Shown in pieces: positions 7,991-14,988 of a stretch of 35,185 nucleotides of DNA; position 1 is the stretch's first letter; each line of letters begins with the position of its first letter. Made by a program: the position numbers and the translations under genes. The notes under the pieces were generated by a model, which was not told the origin of the DNA, did not search any database, and saw only the letters and a program-made list of their open reading frames with translations. The stretch is from Lachnospiraceae bacterium (GTDB lineage Bacteria; Bacillota; Clostridia; Lachnospirales; Lachnospiraceae), in contig JAQXFO010000076.1 of the NCBI GenBank assembly GCA_029005135.1, positions 1 through 35,185 on the forward strand, in the 5' to 3' direction.

Positions 7991-8923
7991 TTACTCCTGG
8001 AATAAAGCTGTGGAATAATATCTGTCACCGGAATCCGGCAGCAGAGCCACGATCAGCTTGCCTTCGTTTTCCGGCAGTTTTGCCTGTTCGATGGCGGCAT
8101 AGAGGGCCGCGCCTGAAGAGATGCCGGTCTGAATACCTTCGGATTTTGCCAGAAGCCTGGAGGTCGCGAAGGCATCCTCATTTGCCACCGGGAAGACGCT
8201 GTCGTAGATACCGGTATCGAGGGTATCCGGGACAAAGCCGGCACCGATACCCTGAATTTTGTGCGGACCGCCATGGCCTTCAGACAGCACCGGGGAGGTC
8301 TTCGGTTCCACCGCGATGACCTTGACGCCGGCCTTCTGCTCCTTCAGATAACGGCCGGTACCGCTGACGGTACCGCCTGTGCCGACACCGGCGATAAAGA
8401 TATCAACCGTACCGTCGGTGTCCCGCCAGATCTCCGGGCCTGTGGTCTCATAGTGGGCCTTCGGATTGGCCGGGTTCGTGAACTGTCCGGGAATGAAGCT
8501 GTCCGGTATCTCTTTGGCCAGCTCTTCGGCCTTGGCAATGGCACCTTTCATGCCCTTGGTACCTTCAGTCAGGACGATCTCGGCACCGTAAGCCTTGAGG
8601 ATGTTGCGCCGCTCCACGCTCATGGTCTCCGGCATCGTCAGGATGATACGGTAACCGCGGGAGGCCGCCAGGGAGGCCAGGCCGATACCGGTATTGCCGG
8701 AGGTCGGCTCGATGATAGTGGAGCCTGCCTTCAGCTTGCCGCTCTTCTCGGCATCCTCAATCATGGCTTTGGCGATACGATCCTTGACAGAACCGGCCGG
8801 ATTCAGGTATTCCAGCTTGCCCACCAGACGTGCCTTCAGACCGAGTGCTTTTTCAAGATTTTTAAATTCCACCAGCGGTGTCCCGCCGATCAATGCCAGT
8901 GTTCCCTCATAAATACTGCTCAT
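7991..8923 (-). CDS. cysK: Cysteine synthase A (O-acetylserine sulfhydrylase)
   Basis: This PLP enzyme makes cysteine from O-acetylserine and sulfide. It has 310 residues from the ATG at 8923. The PLP lysine is K47 in NPAGSVKDR, the phosphate- and substrate-binding loop is PTSGNTG (about 78-84), GTGGTVSGTG follows mid-protein, and SSGAAL near the C terminus completes the cofactor site. An ATG 15 bp upstream has no Shine-Dalgarno, whereas 8923 is preceded by GGAG and AAGG. A consensus promoter lies about 70 bp upstream, and an Rrf2-family regulator gene is the immediate upstream neighbour on the same strand. That makes the regulator a natural candidate for controlling cysteine supply. Confidence 0.95.
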   Translation of the reverse strand: MSSIYEGTLALIGGTPLVEFKNLEKALGLKARLVGKLEYLNPAGSVKDRIAKAMIEDAEKSGKLKAGSTIIEPTSGNTGIGLASLAASRGYRIILTMPETMSVERRNILKAYGAEIVLTEGTKGMKGAIAKAEELAKEIPDSFIPGQFTNPANPKAHYETTGPEIWRDTDGTVDIFIAGVGTGGTVSGTGRYLKEQKAGVKVIAVEPKTSPVLSEGHGGPHKIQGIGAGFVPDTLDTGIYDSVFPVANEDAFATSRLLAKSEGIQTGISSGAALYAAIEQAKLPENEGKLIVALLPDSGDRYYSTALFQE

Positions 8924-8992
8924 AATCCTTATCTCCATTCTTTATGTCGGGTATGTGTTTCGAAATGCCTTATTTCCTATCGTCATGGTATG

Positions 8993-9021
8993 ATTATAAA
9001 GCCCTTTCAGCAGCCTGTCAA
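8993..9021 (-). promoter_or_regulatory. Promoter of cysK
   Basis: TTGACA (9016-9021), 17-bp spacer, TATAAT (8993-8998) on the minus strand. A short TCAT-GGT-ATGA inverted repeat lies next to the expected start point (8984-8994) and could belong to an operator. Confidence 0.85.
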
Positions 9022-9073
9022 TAGGTTTCGTTTTATTTTCATACTATTTTTCTATGTTTTAAGGGAATTGTTG

Positions 9074-9508
9074 TCAGATACTGAAATCGCTCTGGGAAGC
9101 CAGATATTCATCCTTCAGATCGGCCAGCGTTTTGGAATCCACATAGTCGTCGATGACCTTCTGAAGTCCCCGCCAGAAGGACAGCGTCACACAATTATCC
9201 GCATTGGCACAGGAGGCCGCGTTGTCCTCCAGACAGGCCACCGGTACGATAGATCCCTCCATCACGCGCAGAATATCGCCCACACGGTAGTTCTCCGGTG
9301 AGCGGGACAGGCGGTAGCCGCCGTTGGCCCCCCGCTCCGAGGTGACAAAGCCGGCGCGGGAAAGCGGAGTCATGATCTGCTCCATGTACTTGACCGTAAT
9401 ATTCTGCCTGGCAGCGATCGCCTTGAGCGGCACAAGCTGGGAACGGTCATTCATCGCCAGATCCAGCATAATACGCAGGGCATAGCGGCCTTTCGTTGAT
9501 ATTTTCAT
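9074..9508 (-). CDS. Rrf2-family transcriptional regulator (IscR-like cysteines)
   Basis: This is a 144-residue winged-helix regulator starting MKISTKGRYALR, the usual Rrf2/IscR N terminus. The chosen ATG at 9508 has GGAGG 5 bp upstream; an upstream ATG four codons earlier has none. The wing carries RGANGGYRLSR. Three cysteines, C92, C100 and C106, match the position of the [2Fe-2S] ligands of IscR, so an iron-sulfur or redox-sensing form is likely. CymR, the Bacillota cysteine-metabolism repressor of this family, lacks this triad. The neighbour cysK suggests control of cysteine or sulfur supply for cluster assembly; no isc or suf gene is visible nearby. Its promoter overlaps the terminator of the preceding permease gene. 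Confidence 0.9.
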   Translation of the reverse strand: MKISTKGRYALRIMLDLAMNDRSQLVPLKAIAARQNITVKYMEQIMTPLSRAGFVTSERGANGGYRLSRSPENYRVGDILRVMEGSIVPVACLEDNAASCANADNCVTLSFWRGLQKVIDDYVDSKTLADLKDEYLASQSDFSI

Positions 9509-9544
9509 AGACGCCTCCATTTCCTACAAGAAAACTATATATTT

Positions 9545-9572
9545 ATTATAATAAAAAACGCCGTCCCGTCAA
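9545..9572 (-). promoter_or_regulatory. Promoter of the Rrf2-family gene
   Basis: TTGACG (9567-9572), 16-bp spacer, TATAAT (9545-9550) on the minus strand. The -35 box lies within the 3' arm of the permease terminator and the U-tract forms part of the spacer, so terminator and promoter share sequence. Confidence 0.75.
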
Positions 9573-9597
9573 GCAAAGACCCGACAGAGACGACGTT
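9552..9597 (-). terminator. Rho-independent terminator after the permease gene
   Basis: Arms at 9583-9597 and 9557-9570 pair over about 14 bp with G-U pairs and one bulge, with a 12-nt loop, followed by a run of U on the minus strand. It ends the glycosyltransferase-glycosylase-permease unit. Confidence 0.75.
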
Positions 9598-9613
9598 ATT
9601 CCGCAGAGAATCC

Positions 9614-10474
9614 TCAGATTCCAATAAGGTGCAGCACCATACCGGCGGCTGAGGCGATGACATAGAGAAGCCCCGTGATCATCACACTCTCCCGGCGGTC
9701 CCGATTGACACGGAACAGCACCACCAGTCCCAGACCGGCTGCCGTGCCGAGACCGGCCGTCACCGCGCCGAAGGACAGGATGCCTTCCAGGTAGAGTTGT
9801 GTCAGCAGGATCGAAGCGGCACAGTTAGGAATCAGTCCTATGAGACCTGCCAGCAGGGGTTGAAGAACGCTGTCCGCCAGAAAAAGAGAGGCCAGCGATT
9901 CAAACCCGGCGAGGGCCATCAGGAGATTGAGGGCCAGGGTGAAAATCAGAATAAAGCCAAACACCTTCGCGGTATGATGCAGGGCCGGCTTCAGAAGGCC
10001 CGCATTGTCATCGTGACAATGGCAGTCATCGTCACGGCAGAGATCGCCGATCTGGCGGTGATGGATGTCGCCGCGTCTCTGAAGGCGCATCACCAGCATA
10101 ACCGCATACCCGGCGATCACCGCGATGATGACCTTGGCCAGGAGGATCAGCAGAATGCTTTTAACGGGGGCCCGGCCGCTCAGAAGAATGATCAGCGCTT
10201 CATCGGAAGTGGCCAGATAGACGGCCATCAGAGTGCCGAGGGAAAGGACACCGCCCGCATAGAGATTGGAGGCCATGATGGAAAAGCCGCACTGGGGGAT
10301 ACAGCCCAGCAGCGCGCCGACCAGGGGGCCCAGATGCCGGGTTCGGATCAGACAGGAATTCATCTTGTCGGCCGCGTGGTGTTCGAGAGCTTCCATCATA
10401 AGAAAGGCCACAAACAGATACGGCAGTGTTTTCAGGCTGTCAAGGACAGCATCAAGAACAGCATCAAAAATCAT
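9614..10474 (-). CDS. Putative heavy-metal/manganese exporter (ArsP_2-like permease)
   Basis: This 286-residue integral membrane protein has about eight to ten hydrophobic segments in two similar halves. Each half carries a Pro-Cys motif inside a helix: CIPQC at 58-62 and LIPNC at 214-218. A hydrophilic central loop (about 137-158) is rich in histidine, cysteine and aspartate (CRDDDCHCHDD), a likely metal-binding segment. This architecture matches the ten-helix putative heavy-metal exporter family, often annotated as arsenic efflux or manganese transport; the true substrate is unknown. The start ATG lies 9 bp after the stop of the DNA glycosylase gene with only a weak Shine-Dalgarno, so translational coupling is likely. 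Confidence 0.8.
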   Translation of the reverse strand: MIFDAVLDAVLDSLKTLPYLFVAFLMMEALEHHAADKMNSCLIRTRHLGPLVGALLGCIPQCGFSIMASNLYAGGVLSLGTLMAVYLATSDEALIILLSGRAPVKSILLILLAKVIIAVIAGYAVMLVMRLQRRGDIHHRQIGDLCRDDDCHCHDDNAGLLKPALHHTAKVFGFILIFTLALNLLMALAGFESLASLFLADSVLQPLLAGLIGLIPNCAASILLTQLYLEGILSFGAVTAGLGTAAGLGLVVLFRVNRDRRESVMITGLLYVIASAAGMVLHLIGI

Positions 10475-10483
10475 ATTTTCTTT

Positions 10484-10984
10484 TTACTTCTCTTCTAATT
10501 CCGTGTTGATAACAGACCAGGCCTCCGTCAGCTGTGTCAGAGACCAGGCGGCATTGGCCGGCGAAGTGGATGGCAGACAGACCGCCTCCCGGTGAAGCAC
10601 CGGGGCCTGCCATCGGTCATAGTATTTCTGCGAGGTCCTGCCGTTCGTGAAGATACGGCGTATAGCAGCCCCCTCCAGGATGGGATGCAGGTCGGCCGGC
10701 TCTGCGTTTGTAATACTGCTGTCAGCCGAACCGCGGATATCACAGGCTTCCAGCGTATCGTAAAGCGCGATGTGATTGGCAGCCAGAAATACCTTCTTCT
10801 CCTCGATCGTCTGAGGACAGGGTTGACGGCGAACCGCCGCCAGGACCTGCCAGAAACGGTTGCGGGGATGCCCGTAAAAAAAGGACGTTTCCCGGGATCT
10901 GACCGACGGGAAGGAGCCGAGGATCAGAATGACGGCATCCCTCTGCCAGAAAGGCGGAAAGCCATGGGTCACATGCTCCCGCAC
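10484..10984 (-). CDS. DNA-deoxyinosine (hypoxanthine) glycosylase, UDG superfamily
   Basis: The enzyme would remove deaminated adenine (hypoxanthine) or related bases from DNA to start base-excision repair. Starting at GTG 10984 gives 166 residues. Motif 1 is GSFPSVRSRE (23-32), followed by YGHPRNRFW with N42, the asparagine used for catalysis in the hypoxanthine-specific family; motif 2 is LPSTSPANA near the C terminus. A TTG at 11017 overlapping the glycosyltransferase stop is also possible. The GTG is preferred because GGAGG (10990-10994) sits 5 bp before it and the resulting N terminus (MREHVTHGF) fits the family. The gene lies between a glycosyltransferase and a metal permease and looks cotranscribed with both. 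Confidence 0.85.
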   Translation of the reverse strand: MREHVTHGFPPFWQRDAVILILGSFPSVRSRETSFFYGHPRNRFWQVLAAVRRQPCPQTIEEKKVFLAANHIALYDTLEACDIRGSADSSITNAEPADLHPILEGAAIRRIFTNGRTSQKYYDRWQAPVLHREAVCLPSTSPANAAWSLTQLTEAWSVINTELEEK

Positions 10985-11013
10985 CGGCGCCTCCGCCGTA
11001 CCCCGACGGCGCG

Positions 11014-12018
11014 TCAAGGACGTTTACCGCCGGCGCAGCCCCCTTCTGCGGGCGCAGCCGTCTCATCGAGGATCTCGTCCACCAGAAAGCGCGGACGTCC
11101 CTTGGCTTCCAGATAGATCTTGCCGACATATTCGCCGACGATGCCGATCGAGAGGATCAGAAGGCCGCCGAGGGCCCAGATCGAGACCATCAGGGAGCTC
11201 CAGCCGGCCACCGTGCTGCCGGTCAGCTTGCGGACGATGCTCCAGATGAGAAGCACGATGCTGACGGCAAAGACCAGAAGGCCTGTGTTGGTGATCATAC
11301 GCAGGGGCCTGACCGACAGGGATGTAATGCCGTCAATGGCGAAGTCCAGCATTTTCTTAAAAGGATACTTGCTCTCGCCGGCAAAACGGGCGCCGCGCTT
11401 ATAGTAGACCTTGTCGGATTTGTAGCCGACCATCGGCACGAGGCCGCGCAGGAAAAGATTGACCTCCCGGAATTCGGCCAGGCCGTTGAGAGCCCTTCGG
11501 CTCATCAGTCGGAAATCGGCGTGGTTCGGCACCGTGGCAGCCCCGCAGAAGGTCATCAGGCGGTAGAACATCAGTGCCGTCTGCCGCTTGAAGGCAGTGT
11601 CGGTATCGCGGTTATTTCTGACGCCGTAAACCACGTCGCAGCCCTCATGATACTTCGCCGTCATCTCATCGATGGCATCGATGTCGTCCTGGAGGTCGGC
11701 GTCCATGGAGATCGCCATATCGCAGTGATCCTTCGCATACATAAGTCCGGCCAGCAGAGCATTCTGATGCCCGCGGTTGCGGCTGAGGGACAGGCCGGAA
11801 AACAACGTGTCCTCCCGGTGGAGGCTGCGGATCAGCTGCCAGGTATCGTCTTTGGAGCCGTCGTTGACGAAAAGAACACGGCTCTCAGGGCTGATCAGTC
11901 CCCGCTCCGTCAGGGACGTCATCTTCGCCTTCAGCCGCTTCGCTGTCTCGGGCAGTACCTCTTCCTCGTTGTAACAGGGGATTACCATGTACAGAACCGG
12001 TTTTTCGGAAAGACTCAT
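11014..12018 (-). CDS. Family 2 glycosyltransferase, membrane-anchored (GtrB/DPM1-like)
   Basis: This 334-residue enzyme probably transfers a sugar from a nucleotide sugar to undecaprenyl phosphate on the inner face of the membrane. The GT-A domain begins MVIPCYNEEEVLP, with VNDGSKDDT and the metal-binding DADLQDD (about 106-112), as in GtrB and dolichol-phosphate mannose synthase. Two transmembrane helices (about 243-263 and 276-298) lie near the C terminus, followed by a short basic tail. The ATG at 12018 has an AGGAGG Shine-Dalgarno. It lies about 36 bp beyond the terminator of the tRNA cluster. No flippase or polymer glycosyltransferase gene accompanies it, so the glycan it decorates is unknown. 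Confidence 0.9.
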   Translation of the reverse strand: MSLSEKPVLYMVIPCYNEEEVLPETAKRLKAKMTSLTERGLISPESRVLFVNDGSKDDTWQLIRSLHREDTLFSGLSLSRNRGHQNALLAGLMYAKDHCDMAISMDADLQDDIDAIDEMTAKYHEGCDVVYGVRNNRDTDTAFKRQTALMFYRLMTFCGAATVPNHADFRLMSRRALNGLAEFREVNLFLRGLVPMVGYKSDKVYYKRGARFAGESKYPFKKMLDFAIDGITSLSVRPLRMITNTGLLVFAVSIVLLIWSIVRKLTGSTVAGWSSLMVSIWALGGLLILSIGIVGEYVGKIYLEAKGRPRFLVDEILDETAAPAEGGCAGGKRP

Positions 12019-12054
12019 CGCACACCTCCTGGCACTGAAAAACTGTCTAAGGAT

Positions 12055-12085
12055 AAAAAAAAAGGCTCGTGCCTACGCACTAGCC
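12055..12085 (-). terminator. Terminator of the five-tRNA operon
   Basis: A hairpin GGCTaGTGC-GTAG-GCACgAGCC (12064-12085, one internal mismatch) is followed on the minus strand by nine U. It stands 13 bp after tRNA-Leu. Confidence 0.85.
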
Positions 12086-12098
12086 GAAAATTTCAAAC

Positions 12099-12182
12099 TG
12101 CCGGTGGCCGGACTCGAACCGGCACGGATTTTACTCCGAGGGATTTTAAGTCCCTTGTGTCTACCAATTCCACCACACCGGC
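12099..12182 (-). tRNA. tRNA-Leu (anticodon TAA)
   Basis: Acceptor stem GCCGGTG/CACCGGC, anticodon stem AGGGA/TCCCT with loop CTTAAAA giving TAA, and the long variable arm expected of a class II tRNA. Discriminator A, no encoded CCA. Last gene of the five-tRNA unit. Confidence 0.95.
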
Positions 12183-12194
12183 TAAAAAAAATAG

Positions 12195-12268
12195 CGACCC
12201 GGATCGGACTCGAACCGACGGCCTCCGCCGTGACAGGGCGGCGCTCTAACCAACTGAGCCACCGGGCC
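12195..12268 (-). tRNA. tRNA-Asp (anticodon GTC)
   Basis: Acceptor stem GGCCCGG/CCGGGTC, anticodon stem CCGCC/GGCGG with loop CTGTCAC giving GTC, discriminator G, no encoded CCA. A substrate of the AspRS encoded at 24373-25713 if that enzyme is non-discriminating. Confidence 0.95.
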
Positions 12269-12305
12269 TTACTACTTTTTACCAGATATGGCGAATGCCA
12301 CAAAC

Positions 12306-12379
12306 TGGATCTTCGGGGACTCGAACCCAGGACCGACCGGTTATGAGCCGGTTGCTCTAACCAACTGAGCTAAAGATCC
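12306..12379 (-). tRNA. tRNA with anticodon CAT (elongator Met or Ile2)
   Basis: Acceptor stem GGATCTT paired with its complement across a U-G position, anticodon stem ACCGG/CCGGT with loop CTCATAA giving CAT, discriminator A, no encoded CCA. It is not an initiator, since position 1-72 is paired and the anticodon stem lacks three G-C pairs. The body resembles Bacillota tRNA-Ile2, whose C34 becomes lysidine, but an elongator methionine tRNA is not excluded. Confidence 0.88.
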
Positions 12380-12389
12380 GCGAAAGAAG

Positions 12390-12461
12390 TGACCCCAAGC
12401 AGATTCGAACTGCTGTTACCGCCGTGAAAGGGCGATGTCTTAACCGCTTGACCATGGGGCC
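12390..12461 (-). tRNA. tRNA-Glu (anticodon TTC)
   Basis: Acceptor stem GGCCCCA/TGGGGTC, anticodon loop CTTTCAC giving TTC, T arm with loop TTCGAAT, discriminator A, no encoded CCA. Confidence 0.95.
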
Positions 12462-12483
12462 TGACGCTGACTTTATCAGCTAA

Positions 12484-12555
12484 CTCCCCGAGTAGGGCTC
12501 GAACCTACAACCCCTCGGTTAACAGCCGAGTGCTCTACCATTGAGCTATCGAGGA
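12484..12555 (-). tRNA. tRNA-Asn (anticodon GTT)
   Basis: Acceptor stem TCCTCGA/TCGGGGA with a U1-A72 first pair and a T4-G69 wobble, anticodon stem CTCGG/CCGAG with loop CTGTTAA giving GTT, discriminator G, no encoded CCA. First gene of the five-tRNA unit. A U1-A72 pair is a known recognition feature for bacterial GatCAB on tRNA-Asn, which fits the transamidation genes in this window. Confidence 0.95.
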
Positions 12556-12578
12556 ATGTTCGCGCTTGCGACTTTGCT

Positions 12579-12607
12579 ATAATATCACAAGGCTGTAGGC
12601 TTTGCAA
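12579..12607 (-). promoter_or_regulatory. Promoter of the Asn-Glu-Met/Ile2-Asp-Leu tRNA operon
   Basis: TTGCAA (12602-12607), 17-bp spacer ending in an extended -10 TGA, then TATTAT (12579-12584), about 24 bp before tRNA-Asn. Confidence 0.7.
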
Positions 12608-12649
12608 GAACTTTTTTTGTTCTTTTCAGCCGTTCTGTTGAGCGGGTTA

Positions 12650-12723
<74 letters not shown>

Positions 12724-12729
12724 ATAGAG

Positions 12730-12819
12730 CGGAGAAGGAGGGATTTGAACCCTCGCGCCGCTATTAACGACCTGCACCCTTTCCAGGGGTGTCCCTTCGG
12801 CCAGCTTGGGTACTTCTCC
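12730..12819 (-). tRNA. tRNA-Ser (anticodon GGA)
   Basis: Acceptor stem GGAGAAG/CTTCTCC, anticodon stem CACCC/GGGTG with loop CTGGAAA giving GGA, long class II variable arm, discriminator G, no encoded CCA. Confidence 0.95.
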
Positions 12820-12842
12820 AAGTTGCTCGAACAGCAAGGTTT

Positions 12843-12871
12843 ATTATAAAGAGTCATCCGCGTTTTGGCAA
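12843..12871 (-). promoter_or_regulatory. Promoter of the Ser-Ile tRNA operon
   Basis: TTGCCA (12866-12871), 17-bp spacer, TATAAT (12843-12848) on the minus strand, about 23 bp before tRNA-Ser. Confidence 0.8.
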
Positions 12872-12905
12872 GGATTTTTTTGTAATTTTTGAAAAATCTC
12901 GCATA

Positions 12906-12935
12906 CGCCGGCAGCACCGCTGTGCTGCCCGGGCG
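12906..12935 (-). terminator. Hairpin after the glycerate kinase gene, probable terminator
   Basis: An 8-bp GGCAGCAC/GTGCTGCC core extended by CGCC/GGCG across a 2-nt bulge, about 20 bp after the stop. The following T-run is about 8 nt beyond the stem, so efficiency is uncertain. Confidence 0.55.
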
Positions 12936-12955
12936 CTGCCCTTCGACGCACTGGT

Positions 12956-14212
12956 TCAGGGCCGGCGGATCAGAAGCACCGTAACATCGTTGACATTGGT
13001 CCCGGTGGGCCCCGTCATGATAAGGCCGTCCACGGCGTCCAGCGCCGGGTAGGCATCGTTGTCTGCCAGCACGGCGTGAAGGTCGATCCCCTTCGCTCTT
13101 AAGGCTCCGGCCGTCCCGTCATCCACATAGCCGCCGGCGGCGTCGCAGGGGCCGTCGGTGCCGTCGCTGCCCAGACTGAAAAGGGCCGTTCTGTCAAGGC
13201 CGTCAAGGCCTGCGGCCGCTCCGAGGGCGATTTCCTGATTCCGGCCGCCACGGCCTTTTCCCTTAAGATGTACCACGGTCTCCCCGCCGGCGATGTAGGC
13301 GAGACTGACCGGCGTGTCCTGGTGGCTGGCTGCGATCGAAGCCAGAAAAGCCCCGGCCTCCCTGGCCTCGCCGTTAAGACGGTCTGTCAGATAGACAGTC
13401 TCATAGCCCCGTGCCCGGCAGGCCGTCTCCGCCGCCCGGCACAGATTCCTCACGCTGCCGGTGATGACAGTCTCCACATTCGGCAGGCTCTTGGGTGTCT
13501 CCGTCTCCAGAAGGCGCTCAGCCTCCGGTGACAGGGTCAGACGGTATCGTGCCGCCACGGCTTTGGCATCCCCGCAGGTGGAGGCGTCGGGACAGGCCGG
13601 TCCCGACGCTATCATATCCAGCGGATCACCGATAATATCGCTCAGCACAACGGCATAGACCCGGGCCGGCGCACACAGGCCGGCAAAACGACCGCCCTTG
13701 ACTGCCGAGAGGCGTTTGCGGACGGTGTTCATTTCCACGATATCGGCACCCGAAGCCAGCAGCTGCCGGGTAATGCCGGCCAGCTCCTCCCCGGGGATCA
13801 GGGGTTTTTCAAACAAGGCCGAGCCGCCGCCCGAGAGGAGAAAAAGCACCGTATCCTCTTCAGACAGGCCTGACACCAGGCCGATGGCCTCTTCCGTGGC
13901 GGCAAAACCGTTCTCATCCGGCACAGGATGCCCGCCCTCCCGGCAGACCACACGGGGGATACTCCCCTTCACATGATCGTATTTGGTGATCACGATGCCG
14001 CGGTCGAGCCGGCTGCCCAGGATATCCGAGGCGGCTTTGGCCATCTGCCAGGCGGCCTTGCCGACGGCGACCAGCACCAGGCGGCCGCTGCCGAATTCAC
14101 GGTTCTTAAGGGCTCTTGCTACGGCCTCATCGGGAAGAACGCTGCGGATGGCTTCCGAAGCGATGGCGGCGGCATCCTGCCGGAGCGCGCTGCCGTTCTG
14201 TGGAATAATCAT
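12956..14212 (-). CDS. Glycerate 2-kinase (MOFRL family, GckA/TtuD-type)
   Basis: This ATP-dependent kinase phosphorylates D-glycerate, normally to 2-phosphoglycerate, feeding lower glycolysis. Its 418 residues fit the MOFRL family. An N-terminal Rossmann-like DUF4147 domain includes GKAAWQMAK and the loop LLSGGGSALFEKP. The C-terminal MOFRL domain has GRGGRNQEIALG, LGSDGTDGPCDAAGG and a final TGPTGTNVNDV. It is unrelated in sequence to the GlxK/GarK glycerate kinases. The start overlaps the stop of the flavodoxin-like gene in ATGA (14209-14212), so the two are cotranscribed from the promoter at 14779-14807. No other glycerate or hydroxypyruvate gene is present nearby. Confidence 0.92.
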   Translation of the reverse strand: MIIPQNGSALRQDAAAIASEAIRSVLPDEAVARALKNREFGSGRLVLVAVGKAAWQMAKAASDILGSRLDRGIVITKYDHVKGSIPRVVCREGGHPVPDENGFAATEEAIGLVSGLSEEDTVLFLLSGGGSALFEKPLIPGEELAGITRQLLASGADIVEMNTVRKRLSAVKGGRFAGLCAPARVYAVVLSDIIGDPLDMIASGPACPDASTCGDAKAVAARYRLTLSPEAERLLETETPKSLPNVETVITGSVRNLCRAAETACRARGYETVYLTDRLNGEAREAGAFLASIAASHQDTPVSLAYIAGGETVVHLKGKGRGGRNQEIALGAAAGLDGLDRTALFSLGSDGTDGPCDAAGGYVDDGTAGALRAKGIDLHAVLADNDAYPALDAVDGLIMTGPTGTNVNDVTVLLIRRP

Positions 14213-14736
14213 ACGTCATTTTCCTCCTTATGACAGGCTTCAAACCAGGCAAGTACCGCTGTCAGATTATCCTCGCTGACCCGGGAGCCTCCGTTTGTCA
14301 TAAGATCGAGCATATCATCCTCCTCCGGTGTCCGGCCGACCTTATTGGCCAGCGAACGGCCGGCAGTTTTGGCCATCACGGTCATCATAAAGCGGTACAG
14401 GCCCCGGAGACGTGTTCTGTCAAAACCGCCCTGAAGGGAAAAGACCGGCATGGCCTCCGGCACGCCATTCTGACGGCGGATGTCGTCCAGCTGTGTGCCC
14501 GTCCTGCCCATGCCGACACCGCAGAGGGCCGAGACGCGATAAATCTTCCGGGCTTTATCGTAACCCTGCACCTTGCCGGCCATCAGCCAGCCGAGGTAGA
14601 GGATCTCACTCTGCTCCGGCACGGCGGATACCGCCTCTTCCAGAGACACGGCCTTCACACCGGTTTTGTCGGCCAGCAGGGCCGCGTAGGCGGCAGTATA
14701 GCCGGTCTGAGAGGTATACACAATGGCTTTTATCAT
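14209..14736 (-). CDS. Flavodoxin-like protein
   Basis: This is a 175-residue cytoplasmic protein with a flavodoxin fold. The N-terminal beta strand and phosphate-binding loop are IVYTSQTGYTAAYA, followed by LYLGWLMAGKVQG, resembling flavodoxin-domain proteins of the HemG/Flavodoxin_5 type. It probably binds FMN and shuttles electrons; the partner is unknown. The ATG at 14736 with GAAGG upstream is chosen. A longer reading frame reaching 14829 would include the promoter, so the upstream codons are not translated. It is the first gene of a two-gene unit with glycerate kinase, which overlaps it by 4 bp. No known link between the two functions explains this pairing. Confidence 0.8.
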   Translation of the reverse strand: MIKAIVYTSQTGYTAAYAALLADKTGVKAVSLEEAVSAVPEQSEILYLGWLMAGKVQGYDKARKIYRVSALCGVGMGRTGTQLDDIRRQNGVPEAMPVFSLQGGFDRTRLRGLYRFMMTVMAKTAGRSLANKVGRTPEEDDMLDLMTNGGSRVSEDNLTAVLAWFEACHKEENDV

Positions 14737-14778
14737 AGTTCTGCCTTCTTTCCGACGGCAGACTTTGCCGTCAACGCC

Positions 14779-14807
14779 ATTATAACGGTGAAAAGCCGCC
14801 CGGGCAA
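14779..14807 (-). promoter_or_regulatory. Promoter of the flavodoxin-glycerate kinase unit
   Basis: TTGCCC (14802-14807), 17-bp spacer, TATAAT (14779-14784) on the minus strand, about 45 bp before the chosen flavodoxin start. Confidence 0.75.
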
Positions 14808-14889
14808 ACCCTTCATAAAAAACCGACATATTTCACTTCAGAAGAGACACAGGCCTTTTGCGATGGTACGTGATTAATAAGACGGAAAG

Positions 14890-14931
14890 GGCCCGGCCCC
14901 GGGGACTTGCCGTCCCACTTGAGGCCGGGCC
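14890..14931 (-). terminator. Terminator after gltBD
   Basis: Outer arms GGCCCGGCC (14890-14898) and GGCCGGGCC (14923-14931) enclose an inner GGGAC/GTCCC hairpin. On the minus strand CTTT follows, a short U-tract. It lies about 60 bp after the gltD stop, and the near-symmetry lets it work on either strand. Confidence 0.7.
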
Positions 14932-14988
14932 TTTATCAGGCACCCGGAAAGCTTGTGTCAGCCTTCCGTTATCTCATTCGCCGATATA

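Noticed and set aside
12610-12630. AAGAAC-T7-GTTCTT inverted repeat as a terminator between the two tRNA operons
   Set aside because: The run of T is in the loop, and no U-tract follows the stem on the transcribed minus strand.
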